NCBI GenBank assembly: GCA_900553645.1
Contig: USEE01000015.1
Location: 1 to 12,727 of the forward strand
Direction of reading: 5' to 3'
Source of the DNA: an uncultured Eubacteriales bacterium
Lineage (GTDB): Bacteria; Bacillota_A; Clostridia; Christensenellales; Aristaeellaceae
Length of the DNA: 12,727 nt
The notes beneath the pieces were generated by a model. The model was not told where the DNA came from. It searched no databases and saw only the letters and a list, made by a program, of their open reading frames with translations. Below, in pieces: positions 1-6,554 of the stretch. Numbering within the stretch: the stretch's first letter is position 1; each line of letters opens with the position of its first letter. Both the position numbers and the translations under genes were made by a program.

Positions 1-256
1 CTGCCTCAACGGTGGAGTGGTTTCCATTTTTAAGAACAAACATTTGTCGTGCCGGTGCATTCACGTTCAACATGACTATACCAAATCTGCTGCCATGAAC
101 GACTTTGAAATCAGCCTATTGCCGCCTGACCTTTGTGTCATTTGAATAAAATGTGAATTTGCACTTGCAATTACGGCACTAAATGCAAAAAAAGCCGCCT
201 TTTGCGAATCCTTGACGCACTGCGTATTGCAAAACGCCGGATTTGTGGTATTATAA
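1..256. other. AT-richer non-coding left edge
   Basis: This stretch is visibly AT-richer than the rest of the window and holds no convincing complete gene. On the - strand a frame open to the window edge could start at the ATG at 73-71 and would give 24 residues before the edge, but no clear ribosome binding site precedes it. One + strand frame is also open from the edge to about base 145 without a start codon. A short weak inverted repeat, GCAAAA at 185-190 with TTTTGC at 200-205, lies before the promoter of the next gene. I call the region intergenic, possibly with the beginning of a divergent gene at its left end. Confidence 0.4.
227..254 (+). promoter_or_regulatory. putative extended -10 promoter for the M20 gene
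   Basis: TTGCAA at 227-232 is followed after 16 bases by TATTAT at 249-254 (5 of 6 matches to TATAAT). TG at 246-247 supplies an extended -10 element. Transcription would begin at about 260, downstream of the ATG at 257, which argues for translation from the ATG at 272. The -35 matches only 4 of 6 positions. Confidence 0.4.
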
Positions 257-271
257 ATGGTGGAATATTGT

Positions 272-1459
272 ATGGCGGTGATATTATTGGACGCGGAAGC
301 CCTAAGGGCAGATTATCTTTCGCGCGCGCTGTCTTCCGTACGGACTGACCGCCGCGCGCTGCATCGCATACCCGAAATCGGGAGAAGCGAATTTCTGACT
401 CACAAATATCTCTGGGACGCGCTGGAGCAGCTCCGGCCGGATGCGCTCTCCCCCATTGCAGACACGGGCATACGCTGCGTATTCATGGGGCGTGCGGACA
501 TTAAGGGCGCGCGTCGGCGCACCATCGCCCTGCGCTCTGACATCGACGCGCTTAACGTTTCCGAGACCACCGGCTTGGACTTTTGTTCCGGGCGGCCGGG
601 CTTCATGCACGCGTGCGGGCACGACGGGCATATGGCTACGATGCTGGCTGCGGCGCGCTTCTGCGCCGAAAACCGTGAGCGTCTGCGCGACAATGTTGTG
701 ATATTTTTCCAGCCTGACGAAGAAGGCAACGGCGGCGCGGAGCGCATAATCGCGGCGGGCGGCATGAAAAATCCCGACGTGGACGAGGTATACGGGATGC
801 ACCTGATGCCCGCGCTGCAATCGGGCACAATCGCGTGCCCCGACGGGCCGCTGATGGCCTCCACCTGCGAGCTGGATATAACAGTTGAGGGTGTCGCCTC
901 GCACGGCGCTATGCCTCACCTTGGGCACGACGCTTTGGCGGCGGCGGTGGCGCTTTACAACCTGTTCCAGACCGTATTCACGCGCCAGACCGACCCGTTC
1001 GAGCAAAAGGTACTCACGATTGGCGCGATGCGCGCAGGCGAGCGCCGCAACGTCGTGGCCGACCGCGCGGTGATGCAGGCCACGCTGCGCACATACGACG
1101 AGCGCGTTGAGGCTGAGTGCATCGAGCTTATGCGCGCGCACGCGCGTGCAATCGAGACGGCCTATGGCGTTAAGTGCCGCATAGACAAGCTAAGCAGCTA
1201 TTTGCCGGTCATAAACGACCCGTATGCCGCCGGGCGCGTGCGCGCAGCCGCAGACGACATGTGCGTGGACATGCATCCGCTGACGATTGCTGAGGACTTT
1301 TCGTTCTATCAGCGGCAGGCTCCGGGCGCGTTTTTCTTCTGCGGCATTGCGCAGGGTGACAAATACTCCTCTCCCCTGCACGCGTCGGACTTCAACTTCG
1401 ACGAGGAATCGCTGCTTAACGGACTTAAAGTGTTCATCGGTCTAATAGACTTAATATAA
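272..1459 (+). CDS. M20-family amidohydrolase (N-acyl amino acid amidohydrolase/hippurate hydrolase-like)
   Basis: This is probably a cytoplasmic zinc/manganese metallohydrolase that cleaves an N-acyl group from an amino acid or an aminoacyl conjugate. With the start at 272 it has 395 residues, normal for the family. Metal-site motifs are visible in order: HACGHDGH (about residues 113-120), the catalytic acid pair in QPDEEG (about 147-152), a GMH histidine (about 177) and PLHASDF near the C-terminus with the last ligand histidine at about 370. The dimerisation (lid) domain lies between, with VEGVASHGAMPHLGHDA at about 205-221. An in-frame ATG at 257 lacks a ribosome binding site and sits at or before the likely transcription start, whereas GGTGG at 259-263 precedes 272. 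A membrane protein gene follows after 16 bases, so the two are probably co-transcribed. The substrate cannot be told from the sequence. Confidence 0.9.
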   Translation: MAVILLDAEALRADYLSRALSSVRTDRRALHRIPEIGRSEFLTHKYLWDALEQLRPDALSPIADTGIRCVFMGRADIKGARRRTIALRSDIDALNVSETTGLDFCSGRPGFMHACGHDGHMATMLAAARFCAENRERLRDNVVIFFQPDEEGNGGAERIIAAGGMKNPDVDEVYGMHLMPALQSGTIACPDGPLMASTCELDITVEGVASHGAMPHLGHDALAAAVALYNLFQTVFTRQTDPFEQKVLTIGAMRAGERRNVVADRAVMQATLRTYDERVEAECIELMRAHARAIETAYGVKCRIDKLSSYLPVINDPYAAGRVRAAADDMCVDMHPLTIAEDFSFYQRQAPGAFFFCGIAQGDKYSSPLHASDFNFDEESLLNGLKVFIGLIDLI

Positions 1460-1475
1460 TTCAGGAGGAAACAAG

Positions 1476-2600
1476 ATGGGATTTTTCCAAAGATTTTATT
1501 ATGGCAAGGCCGGTCAGGCCGACTTCAATCCCGAGGATTTGCCTAAGAACCGGCGCGAGCTGTTTCTGTCGATGTTTAAGATCAGATTCAGCGGTCTTAT
1601 CACTCAAAACCTGATTTACCTGGTGTTCTGCATACCGGCAATCGCCGTGTGCTGGATAACCTTCCTTGTGCTCATGTCGCTGGCCAGCGAAGCCATGAAC
1701 GACGCGACGCTTAACGCGACTCTGGCACAGCAGATATTCTCCTACCTCAATGTGGGTATGCTGGCGCTCGTGCCCTGTCTGGGCATCGCGGGCATCGGCG
1801 CTACCGGTACGATGTACATACTGCGCAACTGGGCGCGCGACCAGCATGCATTCGGCCTGTCCGACATAAAGGACTCGATCAAGGCCAACTGGAAGCAGGG
1901 CTTGGTGTTCGGCCTGCTCAACGGGCTGGTCACGCTGGTATGCTATGTAGGCTGGTACTTCTATCGTCAGCAGTCGGCCGCCACCAGCGGTTTCGGCGGC
2001 ATCATGTTCACCGTGCTGCAAGGCCTTATGCTGGTCGTGCTGTGCGTATGGTGGATGATGAACATGATCGCCTACCCTATGATGATTACCTATGATCTAA
2101 AACTGCGCACCATACTGCGCAACAGCCTGATATTGATCGTGGGCCGTCTGCCGCAGAGCGTGGGCATATGGCTTTTGTCGCTTGCGCCCACTATCATTTG
2201 CTTTGGCGTGTATATACTCACCGGCATATCGTGGGCGATACTGGCGTGGATAGTCATATACGCGCTTATCGGCTTCTCCTTCAGCGGATTTTTGTACGCG
2301 TCCTACGCCAACGCGCTGTTTGACAAGTACATGAACCCGCGCATCGAAGGCGCGCCTGTCAACATGGGTCTGCGCTCGTCCGAATATGACGAGGATGAGG
2401 CTGACGACGATGATACACCCGTCAACGCACAGCCCGGCTACCGTCCCACTCCCGGCCCCGGCGGCGTGGGCGAGGCATGGCCGCCGCGCCGTCCCGATGA
2501 TTCTTCTTCCTGGCTAGACGCTCAGGCCGAGCGCAATATCGACCCCAAGCCCGCCGACGATAAGCCAAATGAAACGTCGGACGGCGGCGACAATAAGTAA
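1476..2600 (+). CDS. DUF624/YesL-like integral membrane protein with acidic disordered tail
   Basis: This is a 374-residue polytopic membrane protein. It starts at an ATG seven bases after a perfect AGGAGG (1463-1468). Hydrophobic segments lie at about 43-69, 92-115, 142-163, 175-205, 227-247 and 252-276, giving roughly six helices. The run GTMYILRNWARDQHAF (111-126) followed by DIKDSIKANWKQG (130-142) resembles the cytoplasmic loop of the YesL/DUF624 family, whose members often sit near carbohydrate or peptide uptake and degradation genes. Their biochemical role is unknown. The last 90 residues are hydrophilic: an acidic stretch YDEDEADDDD (304-313), a Pro/Gly-rich part (about 320-342) and a charged end. 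This tail is longer than in typical YesL proteins. Pairing with a peptidase-type gene 16 bases upstream suggests a shared transcript, not necessarily a shared function. The family call is by pattern recognition and moderately sure. Confidence 0.75.
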   Translation: MGFFQRFYYGKAGQADFNPEDLPKNRRELFLSMFKIRFSGLITQNLIYLVFCIPAIAVCWITFLVLMSLASEAMNDATLNATLAQQIFSYLNVGMLALVPCLGIAGIGATGTMYILRNWARDQHAFGLSDIKDSIKANWKQGLVFGLLNGLVTLVCYVGWYFYRQQSAATSGFGGIMFTVLQGLMLVVLCVWWMMNMIAYPMMITYDLKLRTILRNSLILIVGRLPQSVGIWLLSLAPTIICFGVYILTGISWAILAWIVIYALIGFSFSGFLYASYANALFDKYMNPRIEGAPVNMGLRSSEYDEDEADDDDTPVNAQPGYRPTPGPGGVGEAWPPRRPDDSSSWLDAQAERNIDPKPADDKPNETSDGGDNK

Positions 2601-2612
2601 TATTCCCCTGCA

Positions 2613-2647
2613 TTCAATCCGGACGGTCAATGGCCGCCCGGATTGAA
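2613..2647 (+). terminator. hairpin after the DUF624-like gene
   Basis: TTCAATCCGG (2613-2622) pairs perfectly with CCGGATTGAA (2638-2647). An inner CGG/CCG pair (2624-2626 with 2634-2636) closes a seven-base loop. No T-run follows, so it may be an RNA-stabilising 3' hairpin or a weak terminator. It also overlaps the candidate -35 of the next gene. Confidence 0.45.
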
Positions 2648-2658
2648 CTGCCATAATA
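2628..2658 (+). promoter_or_regulatory. candidate SigG/SigF-type promoter for the spore protein gene
   Basis: CATAATA at 2652-2658 fits the forespore sigma-G/F -10 consensus CATNNTA exactly. CAATG at 2628-2632 is a 4-of-5 match to the -35 (GNATR), with a 19-base spacer, one longer than usual. The position, about 48 bases before the start codon of an SspF-like gene, is what such a promoter should have. The -35 lies inside the preceding hairpin. Confidence 0.35.
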
Positions 2659-2705
2659 TGCGCATACTGACACTGCGCGGACATCGCGCAAGGGAGGTAT
2701 TTTGT

Positions 2706-2894
2706 ATGCGCAGGGCGAATATTTCACCCCAGATGATGAAGGAAAAGTTCAAGTACGAGGCTGCGGACGAGCTGGGCCTGTTGGGAAGGGTGCTCGAAGG
2801 CGGCTGGGGCGCGCTGACAAGTGAGGAGACGGGCCGCATAGGCGGCATCGTCGCGCACAGAATGCGCTTGAACGGTGAACACAATGGAGATTAG
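2706..2894 (+). CDS. SspF-like small acid-soluble spore protein (alpha/beta type)
   Basis: This 62-residue protein belongs by pattern to the alpha/beta SASP family, which coats and protects DNA in the dormant spore and is degraded by germination protease. The core FKYEAADELG (residues 16-25), then GGWGALTSEETG (32-43) and RIGGIVAHRM (44-53), follows the order known in SspF/SspH and clostridial SASPs. The N-terminal MRRA plus a second helix-forming part also fits. The family's protease site lies after the Glu of the first core block, and KYE-A is consistent with that. The start is the ATG at 2706, with GGGAGG at 2692-2697. An upstream in-frame TTG at 2643 would run through the promoter region and has no ribosome binding site. 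The C-terminus ends in a short polar NGEHNGD. It appears to be a single-gene transcript, probably expressed late in the forespore. Confidence 0.82.
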   Translation: MRRANISPQMMKEKFKYEAADELGLLGRVLEGGWGALTSEETGRIGGIVAHRMRLNGEHNGD

Positions 2895-3035
2895 GTTATG
2901 CCTTAAAAGGCGCATGTTAAGGCTTTTAGGTTACACAGGCGTCCAAAGATAAACGCCCTTATAATCGACCAAAGTCATGCGCGCCTGACTTATCCAAGGC
3001 ATACCCAAAGCATAATTTTTCTTACGGAGGTACGG
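2895..3035 (+). other. structured spacer before the methyltransferase gene
   Basis: This 141-base spacer contains nested inverted repeats that could fold into one long imperfect stem: TATGCCTT 2897-2904 with AAGGCATA 2996-3003; GCGCATG 2910-2916 with CATGCGC 2976-2982; CTTT 2923-2926 with AAAG 2971-2974; GGTT 2929-2932 with GACC 2967-2970 (one G-U pair); and GGCGT 2938-2942 with ACGCC 2953-2957. A perfect -10 word, TATAAT, sits at 2960-2965, but no good -35 is placed before it. CATAAT at 3011-3016 is another weak -10 candidate. GGAGG at 3026-3030 is the ribosome binding site of the next gene. I could not match it to a known riboswitch. Confidence 0.3.
2900..2927 (+). terminator. possible terminator of the spore protein gene
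   Basis: GCCTTAA (2900-2906) and TTAAGGC (2917-2923) form a 7-bp stem with a 10-base loop, followed directly by TTTT (2924-2927). It lies six bases after the TAG stop. The stem is AT-rich and the T-run short, so efficiency is doubtful. Its left arm shares bases with a longer alternative pairing (2897-3003). Confidence 0.4.
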
Positions 3036-3776
3036 ATGTACCAGGAGTTTGCGGCGGTTTACGACCGCTTCATGGACGACTTTGACTACCCCGCGTGGGC
3101 GGATTACTACCTTGAAATACTAAAGCGTCAGGGGTACGGCGGCGGCGAAATCTGCGAATGCGGCTGCGGCACCGGCTCGCTTTCGATAGAGCTTTTGAAA
3201 CGCGGCGTTAAGCTGATTTCGTCCGACATCAGCGAGGACATGCTGCGCATAGCGTCCGACAAGGCGCGCCGCTCCGGCGTGCGCGCGCGGTTTGTGCGCG
3301 AGGATATGCGCGCGCTTAAACTGCCCCATCGCGTGGATGCGGTCATATGCGCGTGCGACGGCGTGAATTACCTGACTTCACAGGGCGATGTGCAGCGCTT
3401 TTTCACAGTGGCATTTGACGCGCTGAAGTCCGGTGGCGTGCTGGCGTTCGACATATCATCGCGGCATAAGCTGGAAAACGTGCTGGGCAACGGCTTTTTC
3501 GGCGAGGAGCGCGACGACGCGGCTTACCTGTGGCAGAACTCGCTCGACGCGCAAAAGCACATTGTCGATATGGACATAACGTTCTTCGTGCAGGAACGCG
3601 GCGGGCTGTACCGCCGGTTTGCCGAGCGGCAGACCCAACGCGCGCACAGCGCAGACGAGATCGCCGCGTGGATTAGTGAATGCGGCTTTGACAAGATAAG
3701 CGTCTTTGGCGACCGCACGTTCGACGCGCCGCACAAAGACGAAATGCGGCTGCACTTTACCGCGGTTAAGCCTTAG
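3036..3776 (+). CDS. class I SAM-dependent methyltransferase, YqeM-like
   Basis: This 246-residue, probably cytoplasmic enzyme has the Rossmann-type methyltransferase fold. Motif I, ECGCGTGSLSIELLKRG, spans residues 41-57 with the Gly-rich loop at 43-47. The acidic residue contacting the ribose is in SSDISEDML (D64). REDM at 88-91 marks the adenine-contacting acid, and FDALKSGGVLAFDI (127-140) is the typical post-IV strand. The start MYQEFAAVYDRFMDDFDYPAWADYY and the C-terminal part with FFVQERGGLYRRF resemble Bacillus YqeM and its clostridial homologues, whose substrate is not established. GGAGG at 3026-3030 lies five bases before the ATG. It appears monocistronic: inverted-repeat spacers flank it on both sides. 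The methyltransferase class is certain. The YqeM assignment is a pattern judgement. Confidence 0.85.
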   Translation: MYQEFAAVYDRFMDDFDYPAWADYYLEILKRQGYGGGEICECGCGTGSLSIELLKRGVKLISSDISEDMLRIASDKARRSGVRARFVREDMRALKLPHRVDAVICACDGVNYLTSQGDVQRFFTVAFDALKSGGVLAFDISSRHKLENVLGNGFFGEERDDAAYLWQNSLDAQKHIVDMDITFFVQERGGLYRRFAERQTQRAHSADEIAAWISECGFDKISVFGDRTFDAPHKDEMRLHFTAVKP

Positions 3777-3783
3777 TCAGTTT

Positions 3784-3825
3784 GTTTAAGGCATTGCCCG
3801 AGGCTATGCCTTAAACAGATATTTT
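3784..3825 (+). terminator. hairpin terminator after the methyltransferase gene
   Basis: GTTTAAGGCAT (3784-3794) pairs perfectly with ATGCCTTAAAC (3806-3816). The loop contains a further GCC/GGC pair (3796-3798 with 3802-3804), giving about 14 paired positions with one T-T mismatch. The only nearby T-run is TTTT at 3822-3825, five bases after the stem, so it may terminate imperfectly. Confidence 0.5.
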
Positions 3826-3834
3826 GCCTTAAAC
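3807..3834 (+). repeat. direct repeat TGCCTTAAAC
   Basis: TGCCTTAAAC occurs at 3807-3816 and again at 3825-3834. The longer word TATGCCTTAAA at 3805-3815 is also found at 2897-2907, on the other side of the methyltransferase gene. Inverted copies are at 2996-3003 (AAGGCATA) and 3785-3794. Confidence 0.6.
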
Positions 3835-3870
3835 GAATTCAGTGCGGTGCCGCTCCCCTGCTGCTTAACA

Positions 3871-3898
3871 TTGCAATCACGCGCATATGCGCTTAAAT
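3871..3898 (+). promoter_or_regulatory. possible hslO promoter with palindromic spacer
   Basis: TTGCAA (3871-3876) and TTAAAT (3893-3898), each 4 of 6 matches, are separated by 16 bases. Most of the spacer is the perfect 12-base palindrome GCGCATATGCGC (3881-3892), which could be an operator. A small GCCGC/GCGGC hairpin (3902-3906 with 3911-3915) then sits two bases before the ribosome binding site AAGGAG. No CIRCE element (TTAGCACTC-N9-GAGTGCTAA) is present. Confidence 0.3.
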
Positions 3899-3929
3899 AT
3901 TGCCGCATTTGCGGCGCAAGGAGATTCAC

Positions 3930-4853
3930 ATGGAATTTATACCAAAGTCATACGACGGCGACACGCTTTTGCATATCACTCTGATGGACGGTCAAGCGCG
4001 CGCGCTGCTGGTCAATTCGACCGCGCTGTGCGAGGAGGCGCGCAGGACACACACGCTGTCCAACGTGGCGTGCGCCGCGCTGGGGCGGCTCATGACGGTT
4101 TCTGTCATGATGGGCTCCATGCTCAAGACCGCCAATGGCAGCGTCACCGCCACTGTAAAGGGCGACGGCCCGCTTGGCGCGCTGGTGGCTGTAGCGCATG
4201 AGGATTTGACCGTCAAGGGCTATGTCGATCGCCCGCGCACCGAACTGCCGCTGCGCGCCGACGGTAAGCTGGACGTTGGCGGCGCGGTGGGCGCAGGCCG
4301 ACTGACCGTGGTGCGCGATCTGGGACTGCGCGAGCCGTATGTCGGGCAGGTTGAACTGACCAACGGCGAAATCGCATCCGACTTTGCATACTACTTTGCC
4401 GCAAGCGAGCAGCAGCCCACGCTGCTGTCGCTGGGCGTGCTTATGCCCAATGCCGAGGACAGCGAAAGCCGCGTGATAAGCGCGGGCGGACTGCTGATTC
4501 AGCCTTTGCCCGACTGCTCCGAGGAGCTGCTGGAGCAGCTTGAGGCACGCACGAGCGGCTATTCCGACATATCGCGCAAACTGGTCGAGCATACGCCCGA
4601 GGAGCTGTGCGAGGAGTTCTTTAAGGGGCTGGAGCCTAAGATAATCGAAAGGCACACGCCCGAGTTCCGCTGTGACTGCGGCCGCGAGCGCATCGAGCGC
4701 GCGCTGATCTCGCTGGGGCGCGAGGAGCTGCAGAACATGATAGACGAAGATCACGGCGCGCAGCTGGAGTGCCACTTCTGCAACAAACGCTATTATTTTA
4801 CGGGCGATGAGCTGAGCAAGCTGCTCGAAAAGGCCACCGACCACGCTAAATAA
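3930..4853 (+). CDS. hslO: Hsp33 redox-regulated molecular chaperone
   Basis: Hsp33 is a cytoplasmic holdase. Reduced and zinc-bound it is inactive. Oxidation plus unfolding releases zinc, forms disulfides and turns on binding of unfolding proteins. The 307-residue length is close to the usual 290-300. The zinc/redox switch is intact: CDC (C248, C250) and CHFC (C281, C284), a CxC-x30-CxxC arrangement. The N-terminal core shows family features such as HTLSNVACAALGRLMTVSVMMGSMLK (split about residues 41-66), NGEIASDFAYYFAASEQ (145-161) and GLLIQPLPD (187-195). The ATG at 3930 is chosen because AAGGAG (3918-3923) lies six bases before it. A longer frame from a TTG at 3900 would put the ribosome binding site inside the gene. 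It is the first gene of a likely four-gene operon, with 21 bases to the next start. Confidence 0.96.
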   Translation: MEFIPKSYDGDTLLHITLMDGQARALLVNSTALCEEARRTHTLSNVACAALGRLMTVSVMMGSMLKTANGSVTATVKGDGPLGALVAVAHEDLTVKGYVDRPRTELPLRADGKLDVGGAVGAGRLTVVRDLGLREPYVGQVELTNGEIASDFAYYFAASEQQPTLLSLGVLMPNAEDSESRVISAGGLLIQPLPDCSEELLEQLEARTSGYSDISRKLVEHTPEELCEEFFKGLEPKIIERHTPEFRCDCGRERIERALISLGREELQNMIDEDHGAQLECHFCNKRYYFTGDELSKLLEKATDHAK

Positions 4854-4874
4854 GCGCATACCGAAAGGAGCAGC

Positions 4875-6554
4875 ATGTCCGAAACGAATGGCTCTGTACT
4901 CAACTTTACGCGCGACGCCGCGTTCATAAACCGGCGCGCCCAGCTCAGGCGCGATTCGGGCGACGATATGGAGGCGCTTCGGCTTTTCCGGCGCGCCTGC
5001 GTGGAAGCGTCCGACCGGCTGGACTACCGCGTCGATGTGGCTGAAATGCTCAACCGCATGGGCTGTGTGCGCGCGTCCTATTATGAAATTGTAGATATTA
5101 TAAACGACGGGCTGCTGGACGGCGCAGATGCAAGCGACGATGAAGGCTATATGGAGGCCGTCGGCGCGGCGCTGTTTGGTCAGGCGTGCAATCTAAGCTC
5201 GCTGGGCTTTGCCGCGTCGGCAATCGACCTGATTAACCGCGCGCGAAGGTATCCGCGCGACGAGGCCGACATGGACTCGCTAAACGAGCTTTACACGCAG
5301 TTGATCGCACGCGAACTCACGCCAAACGGTCTGCACACAAAGGAGCGCTTTATACGTAAGCTGCATATGTATGCCGAGAGCGGCAACACCCGGCGCGCAT
5401 ATGCGCTTGCACGCCGATACCTGAAGCACAACGACAAGCGTCCGCTCGCCCACGCCGCAATGGCCTGGGCAGAAATGCTGCGCGGCAATCAGCCCGAATC
5501 GATGGAACACCTGGTGCGCGCGCTTGCGATGACCAAGCGTGACCCGTGGGTATTGTCGATAGCCGCGCGCATACTGATCGCAGGCGAACGCGGTCAGGCA
5601 CAGCCCGCGCTGGAAAGCGCGTTCGCGGTCAGCGAAGGGCCGGAATGCGACGAGGTGCTTTTAAGGCAGGCCATCGCGCTGGGCATGGATTATCTGGCGC
5701 TGGACATATCCGGGCGACTGCTGGAGAACGCGCCGGGCGATCCGTATTTCAGCGCGTGCAACGCCGCGGCGCTGATAAATACGGGCGCATCCGCAAGAAG
5801 CGCGCTTAATGTTATGCGCCGAAGCCTTGACATATATCCGGGCGACATAACCGCGCGGCACTATGTAAAGCTAATATCGGATACAATGCCCGACTGCGCG
5901 CCGATAAAGTATCCCGATCAGGAGATGCTGGAAGCATGGGCGCGCACCGTCGCCGATCTGCGCATAATGCTGATTGCGTCGGCGGGCGGCGTAATACCGA
6001 AATACGACGATGAAATGACCGACACGCTGGAATGGGGCCTTTACTTCCGCGACGATGATATAAGCGCGTCGTCGGCCGCGCTGCTTGCGCACGCGGGCAG
6101 TGAACGCGCGCGCAAGGCATTGTGGCGCTTTCTTGCGTCGTATGATTCGTCCGACGATCATCGCATTGCGGCGATGGAGCTGATGTCGGCCTCCGACATG
6201 GCGCTGCCGCGGTTGATATTCCTGCGCGACAAACTGCGCCCGCTCAATGAAACCACGCTGTGCCGCATAATGGCGCAGAGCGAGAGCCGCCTTGACATAC
6301 GCGTCGCGGCGCGCAGGCTGCGCGAGCATCCCGAGGCCATAGTATCTCTGCGCACGCTGGCGTTCTTCTCGGAAGGCTCCGGGCAGGACGCGCGGCTTAA
6401 TGCAAACGCGCTGGAATGCGCGTACCGGATCACCCACGGCGAGGCGCTCAACCTGCGCACTATTGCCAAGAAGCGTCGGCTCAACTGCGCAAAGTTCACG
6501 CGCGCCGTATACTCGCTTATACATATTTCTCACCCGCAGGAGGATTTACAATGA
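4875..6554 (+). CDS. TPR-like alpha-helical repeat protein, function unknown
   Basis: This is a 559-residue, probably cytoplasmic protein with no signal peptide or membrane segment. It is almost entirely helical. Helix pairs of TPR type are visible at about 20-45 (DDMEALRLFRRACVEA), 95-125, 165-240 (RRAYALARRYLKHNDKRPLAH, then EHLVRALAMTKRDPWVLSIAARIL) and 285-330. The second half (about 390-490) looks more like HEAT-type repeats, with short Ala/Leu-rich helices and ARKALWRFL and RIAAMELMSAS. The C-terminus ends in a basic segment AKKRRLNCAK (531-540). Such proteins usually act as scaffolds, but no catalytic motif is seen and I do not recognise the family. AAAGGAG at 4864-4870 precedes the ATG. 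It ends in an ATGA overlap with the next gene, so translation of the pair is probably coupled. Confidence 0.8.
   Translation: MSETNGSVLNFTRDAAFINRRAQLRRDSGDDMEALRLFRRACVEASDRLDYRVDVAEMLNRMGCVRASYYEIVDIINDGLLDGADASDDEGYMEAVGAALFGQACNLSSLGFAASAIDLINRARRYPRDEADMDSLNELYTQLIARELTPNGLHTKERFIRKLHMYAESGNTRRAYALARRYLKHNDKRPLAHAAMAWAEMLRGNQPESMEHLVRALAMTKRDPWVLSIAARILIAGERGQAQPALESAFAVSEGPECDEVLLRQAIALGMDYLALDISGRLLENAPGDPYFSACNAAALINTGASARSALNVMRRSLDIYPGDITARHYVKLISDTMPDCAPIKYPDQEMLEAWARTVADLRIMLIASAGGVIPKYDDEMTDTLEWGLYFRDDDISASSAALLAHAGSERARKALWRFLASYDSSDDHRIAAMELMSASDMALPRLIFLRDKLRPLNETTLCRIMAQSESRLDIRVAARRLREHPEAIVSLRTLAFFSEGSGQDARLNANALECAYRITHGEALNLRTIAKKRRLNCAKFTRAVYSLIHISHPQEDLQ

Noticed and set aside
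212..254. TTGACG at 212-217 as -35 of the M20 promoter
   Set aside because: The distance to the best -10 (TATTAT at 249) is 31 bases, far beyond the usual 16-18.
257..271. ATG at 257 as start of the M20 gene
   Set aside because: No ribosome binding site before it, and it overlaps the putative -10 element. The ATG at 272 is preferred but not proven.
302..1141. 279-residue - strand open frame across the M20 gene
   Set aside because: Antisense shadow. The + strand frame carries all the expected M20 metal-site motifs.
2643..2705. TTG start for the spore protein at 2643
   Set aside because: It overlaps a hairpin and the likely promoter, with no ribosome binding site. The ATG at 2706 follows GGGAGG.
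3900..3929. TTG start for hslO at 3900
   Set aside because: It would place the AAGGAG site inside the gene and add residues not found in Hsp33. The ATG at 3930 is better.
3838..3929. CIRCE/HrcA operator upstream of hslO
   Set aside because: No TTAGCACTC-N9-GAGTGCTAA-like inverted repeat. The palindrome present is GCGCATATGCGC.
3948..4859. 303-residue - strand open frame across hslO
   Set aside because: Antisense shadow of an unambiguous Hsp33 gene.
6416..6550. N-terminal extension of the HEAT-like gene
   Set aside because: It lies entirely inside the upstream gene, lacks a ribosome binding site, and the internal ATG at 6551 has a perfect AGGAGG.
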